Below are positions 16,788-25,970 of a stretch of 64,000 nt of DNA, in pieces. A program made the position numbers and the translations under genes. The stretch comes from CAIUGU01 sp040080215. Lineage in GTDB: Bacteria; Pseudomonadota; Gammaproteobacteria; Steroidobacterales; Steroidobacteraceae. The notes under the pieces were generated by a model, which saw only the letters and a program-made list of their open reading frames with translations, did not search any database and was not told the origin of the DNA. Every line of letters begins with the position of its first letter. Within the stretch, counting starts at the first letter, position 1. The DNA is taken from the NCBI GenBank assembly GCA_040080215.1, contig JBEBIT010000001.1, positions 62,001 to 126,000 on the forward strand. Reading direction: 5' to 3'.

Positions 16788-18544
16788 GCGGTTCGATAGA
16801 CAATGAGGATCGGCCAGCCCGGCGCGGCCGTGAGCAGGCGACCGAATCGCTCTGTCAGCACCTCGACATTCGAGATGCCGAGGATCAGCAGCTGGTCCGG
16901 CGATTCGGCGAGCTGTCCGGCGAGTTCTTCAACCGCATCTCCCACGCGCAGTTCCGTGCGCATCTCGAGGCCATGGACAGCCTGTGCCTCGGACCGCGCA
17001 TCGAGCAGCGTACGCACGCCTTGCGGGCGGGCTGCGTCGCTCGTGCCCTCGGGCAGGATGCCGACATACACGGCTTCCGCCGGCACGTGCCGCAGCAAGC
17101 TGGCCGAAACGGCAAGCGTCGCGCGTCGCGGCGTTTCATCAACCCAGTGAATGAGGATGCGCTTGGGCGCGACGACAGCTTCCGGAAGGACGAGCACTTC
17201 GCCTGCGCCCCGTTGCAACAGGACCTGCACCTGGCGCGCGGACTCGGGCCCGGACGCGATCACGGCAACACCGGCGAGATCGGGCTTGGCGCCCGGCGCA
17301 CGAACCACGTCCAGCGTGTCGTCCACGCGGACAGAAACTCGCGTCTTCATCCCGGAAGCGAGACCGGCCAGCAGCGGATGCTGCGACAGCTTCTTTGCAT
17401 CCTCTTCTTCCGTGGCAAACGCCGAAAAGCTCGACAGCGGCGTGGGCAACACATGGATGCGACGGACACCGATGAACACAGGCTGGCCGGGGGCGAGCGG
17501 AAACGCGCGCTGCTCGGGCTGCGTGCGAGTCACTTCGATGAGCGCTGCGCCGGACTCGCCGGCCGGCCCCGCCAGCTGTGCTTCCTCGGCGCCGTTCTGC
17601 AGCCGCACGCGCATGCGCTCGATAGCGCCGGTGAAGACGATCTCCTCTACCAGTCCCTGGGCGAGATAGCCGGCCTGCAATTCCTCACGCGTCGGCGCGA
17701 GCTCGACTTCTTCGGGGCGCAACACGGCGACCACTTCATGTTCGCGACCGGAGTCCACCCGCTCCACCGCGCGGGCATTCACCGGCGTGGTGCCGAAGCG
17801 GATGCCTTCGCTGGTCTGGCGCGCCAGCAGCAGATTCGCCGCACCCAGGAACGTGGCCACGAAGCGCGTGGCCGGACGCGCATACAGTTCGTCGGGCTTG
17901 TCGCTTTCGAGCAGCCGACCAAGGTTCATTACGCCGATGCGATCGGCAAGCGCGAAGGCTTCTTCCTGGTCGTGTGTCACGAGTACCGTCGTGATGCCGA
18001 GTTCGCGTTGGACCTGGCGGATCGTCCGCCTAAGTTCCTCGCGGATCTTGGCGTCGAGCGCGCCGAACGGTTCGTCGAGCAACAGGACCTCGGGCTTGTG
18101 TGCCAGCGCCCGCGCGACTGCAACCCGTTGCTGCTGGCCGCCCGAGAGCTGCGTCGGCAGGCGGTCGTCCATGCCTTCAAGGGCGACGAGGCGCAGCAGT
18201 TCCTTGCGACGCTCGCGACGGTCCGCGGCCTTCATGCGCCGGACGCGCAAGGCGAATTCAATGTTGTCGGCCACGCTCATGTGGCGGAACAGCGCGTAGT
18301 TCTGGAACACGAGGCCGACGCCGCGGTCGCGTGCCGACACGTGCGTGACGTCGCGTCCGTGCAGGGAGATCCGTCCGTGGTCCACGCCCGTCAGTCCGGC
18401 GATGGAGCGCAGCAGCGTGCTCTTGCCGCTGCCGCTCGGGCCAAGCAGCACATAGAACTCGCCATCGCCGACGTTCAACGACACGTCGTTGACGACAGGG
18501 GAGCCCTGATACCGCTTGGTGACCTGGTCGAGCGTGATGGACAT
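16784..18544 (-). CDS. cysA: Sulfate ABC ATPase CysA fused to a universal-stress-like domain
   Basis: A 586-residue protein, well above the usual CysA length of about 350. Residues 1-235 form the ATPase: Walker A GPSGSGKST (near 34-42), signature LSGGQQQRVAVARA (near 133), Walker B VLLLDEPFGALD (near 155) and the H-loop THDQEEAFALAD. A TOBE-type regulatory region follows (about 240-355). Residues about 420-586 form an alpha/beta segment like a universal stress protein (KRILIHWVDETPRR, then LLILGISNVEVL and PILIVYRT at the end). First gene of the operon, reading through GTGA into sbp. The added domain may sense nucleotide or stress state. I read one frame with no sign of a frameshift. Confidence 0.92.
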   Translation of the reverse strand: MSITLDQVTKRYQGSPVVNDVSLNVGDGEFYVLLGPSGSGKSTLLRSIAGLTGVDHGRISLHGRDVTHVSARDRGVGLVFQNYALFRHMSVADNIEFALRVRRMKAADRRERRKELLRLVALEGMDDRLPTQLSGGQQQRVAVARALAHKPEVLLLDEPFGALDAKIREELRRTIRQVQRELGITTVLVTHDQEEAFALADRIGVMNLGRLLESDKPDELYARPATRFVATFLGAANLLLARQTSEGIRFGTTPVNARAVERVDSGREHEVVAVLRPEEVELAPTREELQAGYLAQGLVEEIVFTGAIERMRVRLQNGAEEAQLAGPAGESGAALIEVTRTQPEQRAFPLAPGQPVFIGVRRIHVLPTPLSSFSAFATEEEDAKKLSQHPLLAGLASGMKTRVSVRVDDTLDVVRAPGAKPDLAGVAVIASGPESARQVQVLLQRGAGEVLVLPEAVVAPKRILIHWVDETPRRATLAVSASLLRHVPAEAVYVGILPEGTSDAARPQGVRTLLDARSEAQAVHGLEMRTELRVGDAVEELAGQLAESPDQLLILGISNVEVLTERFGRLLTAAPGWPILIVYRTA

Positions 18545-18586
18545 GAAGAGCCGGGATTCCGCTTGAAGATGGCGCGAAGGGTGGCC

Positions 18587-18642
18587 ATCGTACCGGCTGG
18601 CCTTCCCGGAGTCAGTCGCCCGGCGGTAACAAAATGGTTATA
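18587..18642 (-). promoter_or_regulatory. Phased-box promoter of the cysA operon
   Basis: On the minus strand, boxes spaced 11 bp apart read TATAACC (18642-18636), TGTTACC (18631-18625), GGCGACT (18620-18614) and a weak CCGGGAA (18609-18603). Exactly 10 bp later comes TACGAT (18592-18587). From box 2 through GAC the sequence nearly matches the sbp1 promoter at 1554-1574. GGTAAC (18625-18630) and GTTACC (18646-18651) also form an inverted pair. Confidence 0.6.
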
Positions 18643-18726
18643 ACTGTTACCGTTTTGGCATGACGCCATGCCACCACGGATAATGGCGCGCGTCGTATCC
18701 CCTTCACCCGTCAGGTACCCGCTCCC

Positions 18727-21102
18727 ATGGCTCTTCCCGCCTACGAAAAACTCGGGTCTTTCTACCTCGGCCGCACCTACGACGCCGCGACGTCGGCGGA
18801 CACCAGGGACCCGCTGCTGTACGACTCGCGCGACCTGACCACCCATGCGGTCTGCGTCGGCATGACCGGCAGCGGCAAGACGGGTTTGTGCCTCGCCCTG
18901 CTTGAGGAGGCGGCCATTGATGGCATCCCGGCCATCGTGATCGACCCCAAGGGCGACCTCGGCAACTTGAAGCTCACCTTCCCGAACCTGACCCCCGGGG
19001 ACTTCAGGCCGTGGGTCGATCCAGGCGAAGCTGCACGCAAAGGCCTCGATCCGGATGCCTACGCGGCGTCAACGTCCGAGATCTGGAAGAAGGGATTGGC
19101 GGATTGGGAGCAGGATGGAGACCGCATCCAGCGGTTCCGGGACGCCGTGGATGTCGAGATCTACACCCCTGGCAGCAACGCGGGCACGCCCCTGTCGGTA
19201 TTGCGGTCGTTCGATGCGCCTCCCCCGGAGTTGCGCGACGACACCACGGCCCTGCGTGACCGCATCAGCGCCGCGGTGTCGGGCCTACTCGGCCTGCTCG
19301 GGATCGATGCCGATCCGCTGCGCAGCCGCGAACACATCCTGCTGGCCACGATTTTCGACCAGGCCTGGCGCGCCGGGACCAGCCTCGATATCGCGGCCCT
19401 GATCCAGTCGATCCAGAAGCCTTCCTTCACGAAGGTCGGCGTGTTCGACCTCGAAAGCTTCTTCCCGGCCAAGGAGCGCCTGGGGCTGGCCATGAGCATC
19501 AACAACCTGCTCGCAGCCCCCGGCTTTGCCACATGGATGGAAGGCGAGCCGATGGATGTGCAGCGCCTGCTGTACACGCCGGCCGGCAAGCCGCGCGTCG
19601 CCATCGTCTCGATCGCGCACCTGAACGATGCCGAACGCATGTTCGTCGTCACGCTGCTGCTGAACGAGGTGGTCGCGTGGATGCGCCGGCAATCGGGCAC
19701 GTCGAGCCTGCGCGCGCTCCTCTATATGGACGAGATCTTCGGCTACTTCCCGCCGAGCGCGATGCCGCCCTCGAAGATCCCGCTGCTCACGCTGATGAAG
19801 CAGGCCCGTGCGTTCGGGCTTGGCGTGGTGCTGTCGACGCAGAATCCGGTGGACCTCGACTACAAAGGCCTGTCGAACGCCGGGACGTGGTTCATCGGTC
19901 GCCTGCAGACCGAGCGCGACAAGGCGCGGGTGATCGACGGCCTGCTGAGCGGTGGCGATGGCTCGCTCGACAAGGCAGAGCTGGAACCGCTCATTGCCAA
20001 CCTCGGCAACCGCGTGTTCCTGATGCGCAACGTGCACGATGACGCGCCGGTGCTGTTCCGCACGCGCTGGGCACTGTCGTATCTCAAGGGACCGATGACG
20101 CTGCAGGAGATCGGTCGGCTGAAGCCCGTTGCGAGCGCGAGCGCCCAGTCTGCGGGTGCTTCCCCCTCGTCTGCTACCTCTGCGACGCGTGCGGCTCCCG
20201 CTGCCGCGCAGAAGCCGATGATTCCGGCCGGTGTCACCGAGTATCACCTTGCCGGTGCGGCAGGCGGAACCTGGCGGCCTCACGTTGTAGCCACGGTACG
20301 CACGCATTTCGTGGACGCCAAGTGGGGTCTCGATACGTGGGAAACACAGACCTATCTGGCGCCGCTGCTGGATGACGAATCGGGACCGGACTGGACCCAG
20401 TCGACCGTCAGCGCGGACCTGAAGGACCGCCTGCAGACCACCGGACCGGCAGGCGCAGCGTATGCAGAAGCACCGGCGTCCGTCCTGCGGCCGCAGAACT
20501 ACGCGGCTTGGAGCAAGCAGCTCGGCGAGTATGTCTACCAGACAGCCAAGCTCGACGTGTTCAGCTGCCCGCTGCTCAAGATGACCTCGGCACCCGGCGG
20601 CTCGGAAGGCGATTTCCGCGCGCACATCGCGCTCGCATTGCGCGAGAAGCGGGATGCCGAGATCGAAAAGCTCCGGAAGAAGTACGCGCCGAGACTCACG
20701 GCGCTCACCGAACAGGTCCGTCGCAACGAGGAGCGGGTCGAGCGTGAGAAATCGCAGGTGACGGACCAGACCATGCAGACGGCTATTTCCATCGGCACCA
20801 CGCTGCTCGGTGCGTTGCTCGGTCGCAAGGCGTTGAGCAGCACGAACATCGGTCGCGCAGGCACGGCCGTGCGCAGCGCAGGTCGAGTCGCCCGCGAAAA
20901 GGCGGACGTCGGTCGCGCGCAGGAAGGTGTCGAGGCCAAGTCGCAGCAGCTCACGGACCTGCAGAGCGAACTCGAACTCGAGATCGGCAAGCTGCAGGGC
21001 GAGCTGGATCCGTCGGTGATCGACGTCGAGACCATCAGCGTGAAAGTGAGGAAATCGGATACCAGCGTGACGCCGGCAGCGCTGGTGTGGGTAGCAGGCT
21101 AG
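18727..21102 (+). CDS. HerA/DUF853-type ATP-binding protein
   Basis: A 791-residue P-loop ATPase of the HerA/FtsK-like group (DUF853-type; the E. coli relative is YjgR). Walker A GMTGSGKTG lies near residues 45-53, IDPKGDLGNLKLTFPN near 72, and Walker B LLYMDEIFGYFPPS near 335, followed by KQARAFGLGVVLSTQNPVDLDY (sensor region). The C-terminal 200 residues contain a long charged coiled coil (about 630-760). Such proteins are hexameric DNA-translocase-like motors, but this subgroup lacks a settled function. The ATG at 18727 is chosen for MALPAYEKLGSFYLGR, the usual family start. Nothing suggests a NurA partner nearby. Confidence 0.88.
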   Translation: MALPAYEKLGSFYLGRTYDAATSADTRDPLLYDSRDLTTHAVCVGMTGSGKTGLCLALLEEAAIDGIPAIVIDPKGDLGNLKLTFPNLTPGDFRPWVDPGEAARKGLDPDAYAASTSEIWKKGLADWEQDGDRIQRFRDAVDVEIYTPGSNAGTPLSVLRSFDAPPPELRDDTTALRDRISAAVSGLLGLLGIDADPLRSREHILLATIFDQAWRAGTSLDIAALIQSIQKPSFTKVGVFDLESFFPAKERLGLAMSINNLLAAPGFATWMEGEPMDVQRLLYTPAGKPRVAIVSIAHLNDAERMFVVTLLLNEVVAWMRRQSGTSSLRALLYMDEIFGYFPPSAMPPSKIPLLTLMKQARAFGLGVVLSTQNPVDLDYKGLSNAGTWFIGRLQTERDKARVIDGLLSGGDGSLDKAELEPLIANLGNRVFLMRNVHDDAPVLFRTRWALSYLKGPMTLQEIGRLKPVASASAQSAGASPSSATSATRAAPAAAQKPMIPAGVTEYHLAGAAGGTWRPHVVATVRTHFVDAKWGLDTWETQTYLAPLLDDESGPDWTQSTVSADLKDRLQTTGPAGAAYAEAPASVLRPQNYAAWSKQLGEYVYQTAKLDVFSCPLLKMTSAPGGSEGDFRAHIALALREKRDAEIEKLRKKYAPRLTALTEQVRRNEERVEREKSQVTDQTMQTAISIGTTLLGALLGRKALSSTNIGRAGTAVRSAGRVAREKADVGRAQEGVEAKSQQLTDLQSELELEIGKLQGELDPSVIDVETISVKVRKSDTSVTPAALVWVAG

Positions 21103-21113
21103 GAGAGAGTCGG

Positions 21114-21878
21114 GTGCTGATTGTTGAGCGACGGTGGCCGGCATTGAAGTGGGCCGGGCTGATGGCAGTAGCGACGCTTGCCGCATGCAGTTTGTCCGGC
21201 AACGAGCCCGAACCCGGAATCTATCGCGCGGTGATCGAAGCCCCGGAAGGTGAAATCCCCTTTGGTCTCGAGTTGGCCGCGCCTGTAGGCAGCGGCGCCG
21301 CGGTGCCAACGCTGTTCCTGCTCGATGGCGACCAGCGCAGGGCGTTTGAGAACGTGGAGCGTGTCGAGAAGGCGATTGAAGCCCGGCTGCCTGGGGGCAA
21401 GGCCACGCTGAATTTCACGGCACGCCGCGCGAAGCTCTCTGGCTACCTTCGCCTTGCGAATGCCAGTGGCTCGATCGAAGATTTCGCCTTCACCGCCGAG
21501 GCCGGCCCGACCTGGCGCTTCTTTCGCGAATCCGCGACGGACAATGCCGATGTCGCGGGACGCTGGTCCGCGTCGATCAACAGCAAGGGCGGCTGGGTCA
21601 TCGTGCTCACGCAGTCCCATGACCAGGTTGCCGGGACGTTCTACGGAGCGGGTGGCGTGGAATACACCGTGACGGGCCAGGTGCAAGGCGATGACGTCCG
21701 ACTGTCGAGTTTCGATGGCCACATCGCACGGCTGTTCACGGCAACGGTCAACGACGACGGTGACCTGGCGGGCGATGCCTGGTCCAACATCACCGGCTCC
21801 GCTCATTGGACAGCCACGCGCAACCCGGACGCGGAGATTGAAGCCGCCGAGCGTGAAGAGACACCGACACCGCTCTGA
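21114..21878 (+). CDS. Predicted lipoprotein of unknown function
   Basis: A 254-residue protein starting at GTG 21114 with AGGAGAGAG just upstream. The signal peptide ends in the lipobox TLAAC-SLSG. The mature part is beta-rich and resembles the small N-terminal beta domain found ahead of thioredoxin folds in some periplasmic reductases, but no CxxC thioredoxin motif is present. It starts 11 bases behind the HerA-like gene and is probably cotranscribed with it and the CDGSH gene. Confidence 0.7.
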   Translation: MLIVERRWPALKWAGLMAVATLAACSLSGNEPEPGIYRAVIEAPEGEIPFGLELAAPVGSGAAVPTLFLLDGDQRRAFENVERVEKAIEARLPGGKATLNFTARRAKLSGYLRLANASGSIEDFAFTAEAGPTWRFFRESATDNADVAGRWSASINSKGGWVIVLTQSHDQVAGTFYGAGGVEYTVTGQVQGDDVRLSSFDGHIARLFTATVNDDGDLAGDAWSNITGSAHWTATRNPDAEIEAAEREETPTPL

Positions 21879-21911
21879 GCGGTCCGCGCTGAACGAACAA
21901 GAAGAAGGCGA

Positions 21912-22166
21912 ATGACCGAACCCGTGATCGCGAACCGGACCCCGATCAGTGTGGACATCGTTGCAGGACGCACTTACTGGTGGTGCACTTGCGGCCGCAG
22001 CAGCCGTCAACCCTTCTGCGACGGCACGCACAACCCCACGCAATTCAAACCGCTCAAGTACGTTGCCGGGCAGACCGGACAAGTGTGGTTCTGCGCGTGC
22101 AAACGCACGGCGACGGCGCCGATGTGTGATGGGAGCCATCGCGGGCTGGCGCCCGCCAAAAAGTGA
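21912..22166 (+). CDS. Double CDGSH iron-sulfur protein
   Basis: An 84-residue protein with two CDGSH-type [2Fe-2S] sites: CTCGRSSRQPFCDGTH (near 25-40) and CACKRTATAPMCDGSH (near 60-75). Each has the 3Cys-1His ligand set of the mitoNEET family. Bacterial tandem forms are monomeric redox or cluster-transfer proteins. GAAGGCG lies upstream of the ATG. It follows the lipoprotein gene by 33 bases. Confidence 0.92.
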   Translation: MTEPVIANRTPISVDIVAGRTYWWCTCGRSSRQPFCDGTHNPTQFKPLKYVAGQTGQVWFCACKRTATAPMCDGSHRGLAPAKK

Positions 22167-22171
22167 GCCGG

Positions 22172-22395
22172 CCAACGTTGTTGGTTTACGGCCTGGCGGC
22201 AGGCTGCGAAGGGCCTACCGGCGAGCGGCCACGCAGTCGTGGCGAATGGCCTTTCGGCGGGTCAGAAGCAGGACCAAGCGTCTATTGTCTGCACTCTGGC
22301 CCGACGGTAGTCCATTCGCAGCCTGCCGCCAGGCCGTAAACCAACGGAGTTGGCTTTATCCTCGAAGGGGACATCCGCCGGTAGGCCCTTCGCCG
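22172..22395. repeat. Intergenic repeat cluster R3 with a perfect 30-bp inverted repeat
   Basis: The stretch 22181-22210 is the exact reverse complement of 22315-22344 (30 of 30). The right side continues with GTTGGCTTTATCCTCGAAGG, a unit shared with R1, R2 and R4. A further pair (GGGCCTACCGGCG at 22211 and the reverse at 22378-22391) extends the fold. It occupies most of the 345-base gap between the CDGSH gene and the DUF1800 gene. Confidence 0.88.
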
Positions 22396-22511
22396 ATTCA
22401 TGCCGTGGCTGGTTGGCTCCCGCGTCCCTCCTCCGTGTCAACGCCTCGCCGGGTTTACCGTTAGTATCAGACGGGCCAACCAGAAGAACGGCGCACTTGG
22501 CGAGGGAATCC

Positions 22512-24236
22512 ATGACTCTCGTACTACCCACAGCCCAGGCGGGCACGCTTTTGCGGCAGGGCCTTTCATGCGGCATCGCGGCATTGCTTGCCCTGTTAGC
22601 GGCCTGCGGCGGCGGTGGTGATACCACTCCCACACCCGCCACGACACCGCCAGCCGTCTCTTTCGCCACCAAGCCCGAGGCCTACCGCTTTCTCAATCAG
22701 GCCACATTCGGCGCCACGGAGGCGGATGCGACGACCGTAGCCGCGCTGGGTTACAGCAGCTGGATCGACCAGCAACTCGGCCAGCCTGCCTCGATCCAGC
22801 TGCCCGTCGTCCAGGCTGCATACGCTCTCCTGGCAAACCCCACGCAGATGATCGGGTCGGTGAACAACGATCGCACGGATGCCTGGATGCGCAATGCGGT
22901 GCGGGGACCTGACCAGCTTCGGCAAAGAGTCGCCTTTGCGCTGTCGGAGATCATGGTCGTTTCGCAGGCAAGCACGCTGGTGAACATGCCGCACGCGCTG
23001 GCGGACTACCACGACATGCTGGCGCGCGATGCATTCGGCAGCTTCCGCAACCTGATCGCAGACGTCACGCTGCATCCGGCGATGGGCGTGTACCTGTCCA
23101 TGCTCGGCAACCAGAAGCCCAATACCGCGCTCAATATCCGCCCGGACGAAAACTATGCCCGGGAGCTGATGCAGCTGCTCACCATCGGTCTGGTCGAGCT
23201 CAATATTGACGGCAGCACCCGGCGCGACGCGCAGGATCAACCGCTACCGACCTACAGCCAGGAGATCATCGAAGGGTTCGCCAACGTCTTTACGGGATGG
23301 AACTATGCGGGAGCCGCCAGTTTCGCTCAGGCGCGACGCACCCTGCAGAATCAGATCCTGCCCATGCAGGCCTATCCGGAGCAGCACTCGACAGGCACCA
23401 AGCGTCTGTTGCCGGCGAACGGCGTTCCGGTCACCCTGCCCGCAGGCCAGACTCCGGCGCAGGACCTGGCGGCAGCGCTCGACAACATCGTCAATCACCC
23501 GAATGTCGGCCCCTTCATCGGCAAGCAGCTCATTCAGAAGCTCGTCACCAGCAATCCGTCCCCCCAGTACGTCGAGCGTATTGCCCGCGTCTTCAACAAC
23601 GATGGCACCGGCCAGCGGGGTAACCTGGGTGCCGTCGTAAAGGCAATCCTTCTCGATAGCGAAGCACGCAACGCCCCCGCCTCTACTACGGCGGGCAAGC
23701 TCAAGGAGCCGCTATTGAGACTGACGCAGGTGCTGCGCGCCTACAACGCCCAGGCCTCAAGCGGCCGCTACTTCATCACGCCCCAGCAGCTCGCGACGTC
23801 GTTCGGACAGGCGCCCCTCAACTCACCCTCCGTGTTCAACTTCTTCAGCCCGTTCTATGCACCGCCGGGAGAGATCAGCACCCAGGGGCTGGTTGCCCCG
23901 GAACTGCAGCTGGCCACCGAGTACCTGAACACCCAGGTCACCAACTATCTGTACACACAGTCCTTCTGCTACGTGCCCACTCCCGTTACCGGTTGCGCGG
24001 CGCTGGGGCCCGACACGATCGTGCTCGACACCTCGTCCGAGCTCGCGCTGGCAGCCAATTCCGATGCGCTCGTCACGCGCATCGCGGAACGCCTGCTGGC
24101 GGGCCAGATCTCGGCCACGTTGCGGACCCAGGCCCGGGGGATGGTCGATATCGTGCCCGCCAGCAGCGCGCAGCAGCGTGTGGCGGAAGCGTTGTATCTC
24201 ATCTCCACGTCACCTGACTTCGCACTGCAGCGCTAG
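22512..24236 (+). CDS. DUF1800 family lipoprotein
   Basis: A 574-residue protein of the DUF1800 family. The start at ATG 22512 has GAGGGA upstream and gives a signal sequence with lipobox LLALLAAC-GGGG; an upstream in-frame start at 22350 would read through repeat R3 and is rejected. Family features include the N-terminal RFLNQATFG, NYARELMQLLTIGL, ANVFTGW, and the C-terminal ALYLISTSPDFALQR. Function is unknown, but these genes almost always sit next to DUF1501 genes, as here. The TAG stop at 24234-24236 is created by a MITE insertion (see 24236-24527). Confidence 0.9.
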   Translation: MTLVLPTAQAGTLLRQGLSCGIAALLALLAACGGGGDTTPTPATTPPAVSFATKPEAYRFLNQATFGATEADATTVAALGYSSWIDQQLGQPASIQLPVVQAAYALLANPTQMIGSVNNDRTDAWMRNAVRGPDQLRQRVAFALSEIMVVSQASTLVNMPHALADYHDMLARDAFGSFRNLIADVTLHPAMGVYLSMLGNQKPNTALNIRPDENYARELMQLLTIGLVELNIDGSTRRDAQDQPLPTYSQEIIEGFANVFTGWNYAGAASFAQARRTLQNQILPMQAYPEQHSTGTKRLLPANGVPVTLPAGQTPAQDLAAALDNIVNHPNVGPFIGKQLIQKLVTSNPSPQYVERIARVFNNDGTGQRGNLGAVVKAILLDSEARNAPASTTAGKLKEPLLRLTQVLRAYNAQASSGRYFITPQQLATSFGQAPLNSPSVFNFFSPFYAPPGEISTQGLVAPELQLATEYLNTQVTNYLYTQSFCYVPTPVTGCAALGPDTIVLDTSSELALAANSDALVTRIAERLLAGQISATLRTQARGMVDIVPASSAQQRVAEALYLISTSPDFALQR

Positions 24237-24527
24237 GGAACCTCTGATTAACCTATACGCGCTCGCGACGGTGAGCCATTTCGTGCAGGGCGAGGCGCGA
24301 CGACCGCTGTGTACTTAATGTACTCAAGGGAGGAGCAACACTGCCCTGCACGAAATGGATCCCGTCCCGATCAAGGATTAAATAGTCATTCAAAGGGTTG
24401 CGCCTCTAATCGCCTGCTGCGTCGTTACGGACCTGGTCCATATTCCCGATATGGCCTGCGGCCCGATGCCTCGCAGCAGACGATTGGAGACGCAACGCGA
24501 GTGCGTATAGGTTAATCAGAGGTTCCC
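24236..24527. mobile_element. MITE, 292 bp, 25-bp perfect terminal inverted repeats, TA duplication
   Basis: The ends 24236-24260 and 24503-24527 are exact reverse complements (25 of 25), and pairing continues inward with one mismatch. TA flanks both sides (24234-24235 and 24528-24529), the target duplication typical of IS630/Tc1-mariner transposition. Inside, 24276-24291 and 24343-24358 form a second 16-bp perfect hairpin. There is no transposase, so it would be mobilised in trans. Removing the element and one TA restores a TAA stop for the DUF1800 gene and brings the DUF1501 GTG to within about 20 bases. Confidence 0.88.
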
Positions 24528-24547
24528 TAAAGCATCGAGGAGACATC

Positions 24548-25921
24548 GTGAACCACATCAATCGCCGTCGTTTCCTCCGGGCCGCTGCCGCCGGTGGCCT
24601 TGCCTATGCTTTCGGTCGCACGCCGCAGGCGGTGATGGCGCAGACGTTCGAAACCGGCGGCCCCTTCACGGACTACAAGGCACTGGTCTGCGTGTTCCTG
24701 TTTGGCGGCAACGATTCGTTCAACGTCGTCGTACCGCGCAGCACAGCGGAGTACGCTACCTATGCGGCTTCACGCCAGAACCTCGCCATCGCGCAAGATC
24801 AGCTGATCCCGATCAATCCCCTCGTGCCGGATGGCGCCGCTTATGGCTTCCATCCGTCGATGGGCGGCCTCGCCGATCTGTTCGAGCGGTCCCGTTGCGC
24901 GGTGGTCGCCAATGTCGGCCCCCTGCTCGCGCCGACGACCAAGACCCAGTATCTGGACAAGTCCGTGCCGTTGCCGCCGCAGCTGTTCTCGCACAACGAC
25001 CAGCAGGACCAGTGGCAGTCGCTGAAGGGCCGCAGTGTCCTCAAGTCGGGCTGGGCGGGACGGATCGCGGATGTAATGACGCAACGAGTCACCGGCCAGC
25101 AGCTGGCACTCAATGCGTCGCTCGCAGGCCAAGTGCTGCTGCAGGCAGGCAACACGACCGTTCCCTACATCATGGGAGCGAGTGGTGCAGTCGCCTTCAG
25201 GGGGTTCGGCACGAGCGGGAGCACGCTCGCTCGGCGCCGCGCGTTCGAGAGCATCGCGGGAGCCAATTTCGACACGGTGTACGAGCGCGGCTTTGCCGAG
25301 GTCCATCGGCGTGCGGTGCAGTTCTCGGACAGGGTTAATCAGGCCCTGACGTCCGCTCCGCCCCTCGTGGCCCTGCCCGACAATCCGGTCACCGCTCTCT
25401 CGCCGCTCGCAACGCAATTGCGCACCGTCGCCAAGCTGATTGCCATGCGTAGCCAGCTTGGCATGTCTCGCCAGATCTTCCTGGTCTCAACGGGGGGCTT
25501 CGATACCCATGATGATCAACTGGCCGACCAGCCCGGGCTGCTCGGTAACGTGAGTACCTCGCTCAGGGCGTTCTACGATGCCACTGTCGAACTGGGGATC
25601 GCGAATGCGGTCACTACGTTCACGGAATCGGACTTCGGCCGCACACTCACCTCGAATGGCGACGGTACGGACCACGCGTGGGGCGGCATCCAGCTGGTGA
25701 TGGGTGACGCCGTCAGGGGCCGCACCCTCTACGGCACCTACCCACGGCTCGAGATCAACGGGCCGGACGACGTTGGGGCGGGCCGCATGATACCCACCAC
25801 TTCTGCCGATCAATATGCGGCAACCCTCGCCAGATGGTTCGGCGTGTCAGAACAGAACCTGAACTATGTCGCGCCCAGTCTTGCCAATTTCGCCAACCGG
25901 GATCTGGGGTTCCTGATCTGA
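24548..25921 (+). CDS. DUF1501 family Tat-exported protein
   Basis: A 457-residue protein related to alkaline-phosphatase-fold sulfatases (DUF1501). The GTG start at 24548 has GAGGAG 6 bases upstream. The N-terminus MNHINRRRFLRAAAAGGLAYAF is a Tat signal with the twin-arginine motif. FLFGGNDSFNVVVP near residue 55 and STGGFDTHDDQ near 317 hold the metal-ligand-like residues of the fold, and the ending includes TTSADQYAATLARWFGV. Partner of the DUF1800 gene upstream, now separated from it by a MITE. Confidence 0.92.
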   Translation: MNHINRRRFLRAAAAGGLAYAFGRTPQAVMAQTFETGGPFTDYKALVCVFLFGGNDSFNVVVPRSTAEYATYAASRQNLAIAQDQLIPINPLVPDGAAYGFHPSMGGLADLFERSRCAVVANVGPLLAPTTKTQYLDKSVPLPPQLFSHNDQQDQWQSLKGRSVLKSGWAGRIADVMTQRVTGQQLALNASLAGQVLLQAGNTTVPYIMGASGAVAFRGFGTSGSTLARRRAFESIAGANFDTVYERGFAEVHRRAVQFSDRVNQALTSAPPLVALPDNPVTALSPLATQLRTVAKLIAMRSQLGMSRQIFLVSTGGFDTHDDQLADQPGLLGNVSTSLRAFYDATVELGIANAVTTFTESDFGRTLTSNGDGTDHAWGGIQLVMGDAVRGRTLYGTYPRLEINGPDDVGAGRMIPTTSADQYAATLARWFGVSEQNLNYVAPSLANFANRDLGFLI

Positions 25922-25970
25922 ACGGCACAGCCGACCGGACCGACCTTGCCAACCCGTCTTCCTGCAGGCG

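Noticed and set aside
19285..21309. 674-codon minus-strand frame over the HerA-like gene
   Set aside because: Shadow of a gene with intact Walker motifs; low-complexity R/Q/H-rich product.
24309..24515. Small frame inside the MITE
   Set aside because: Too short and compositionally unlike a transposase; the element is non-coding.
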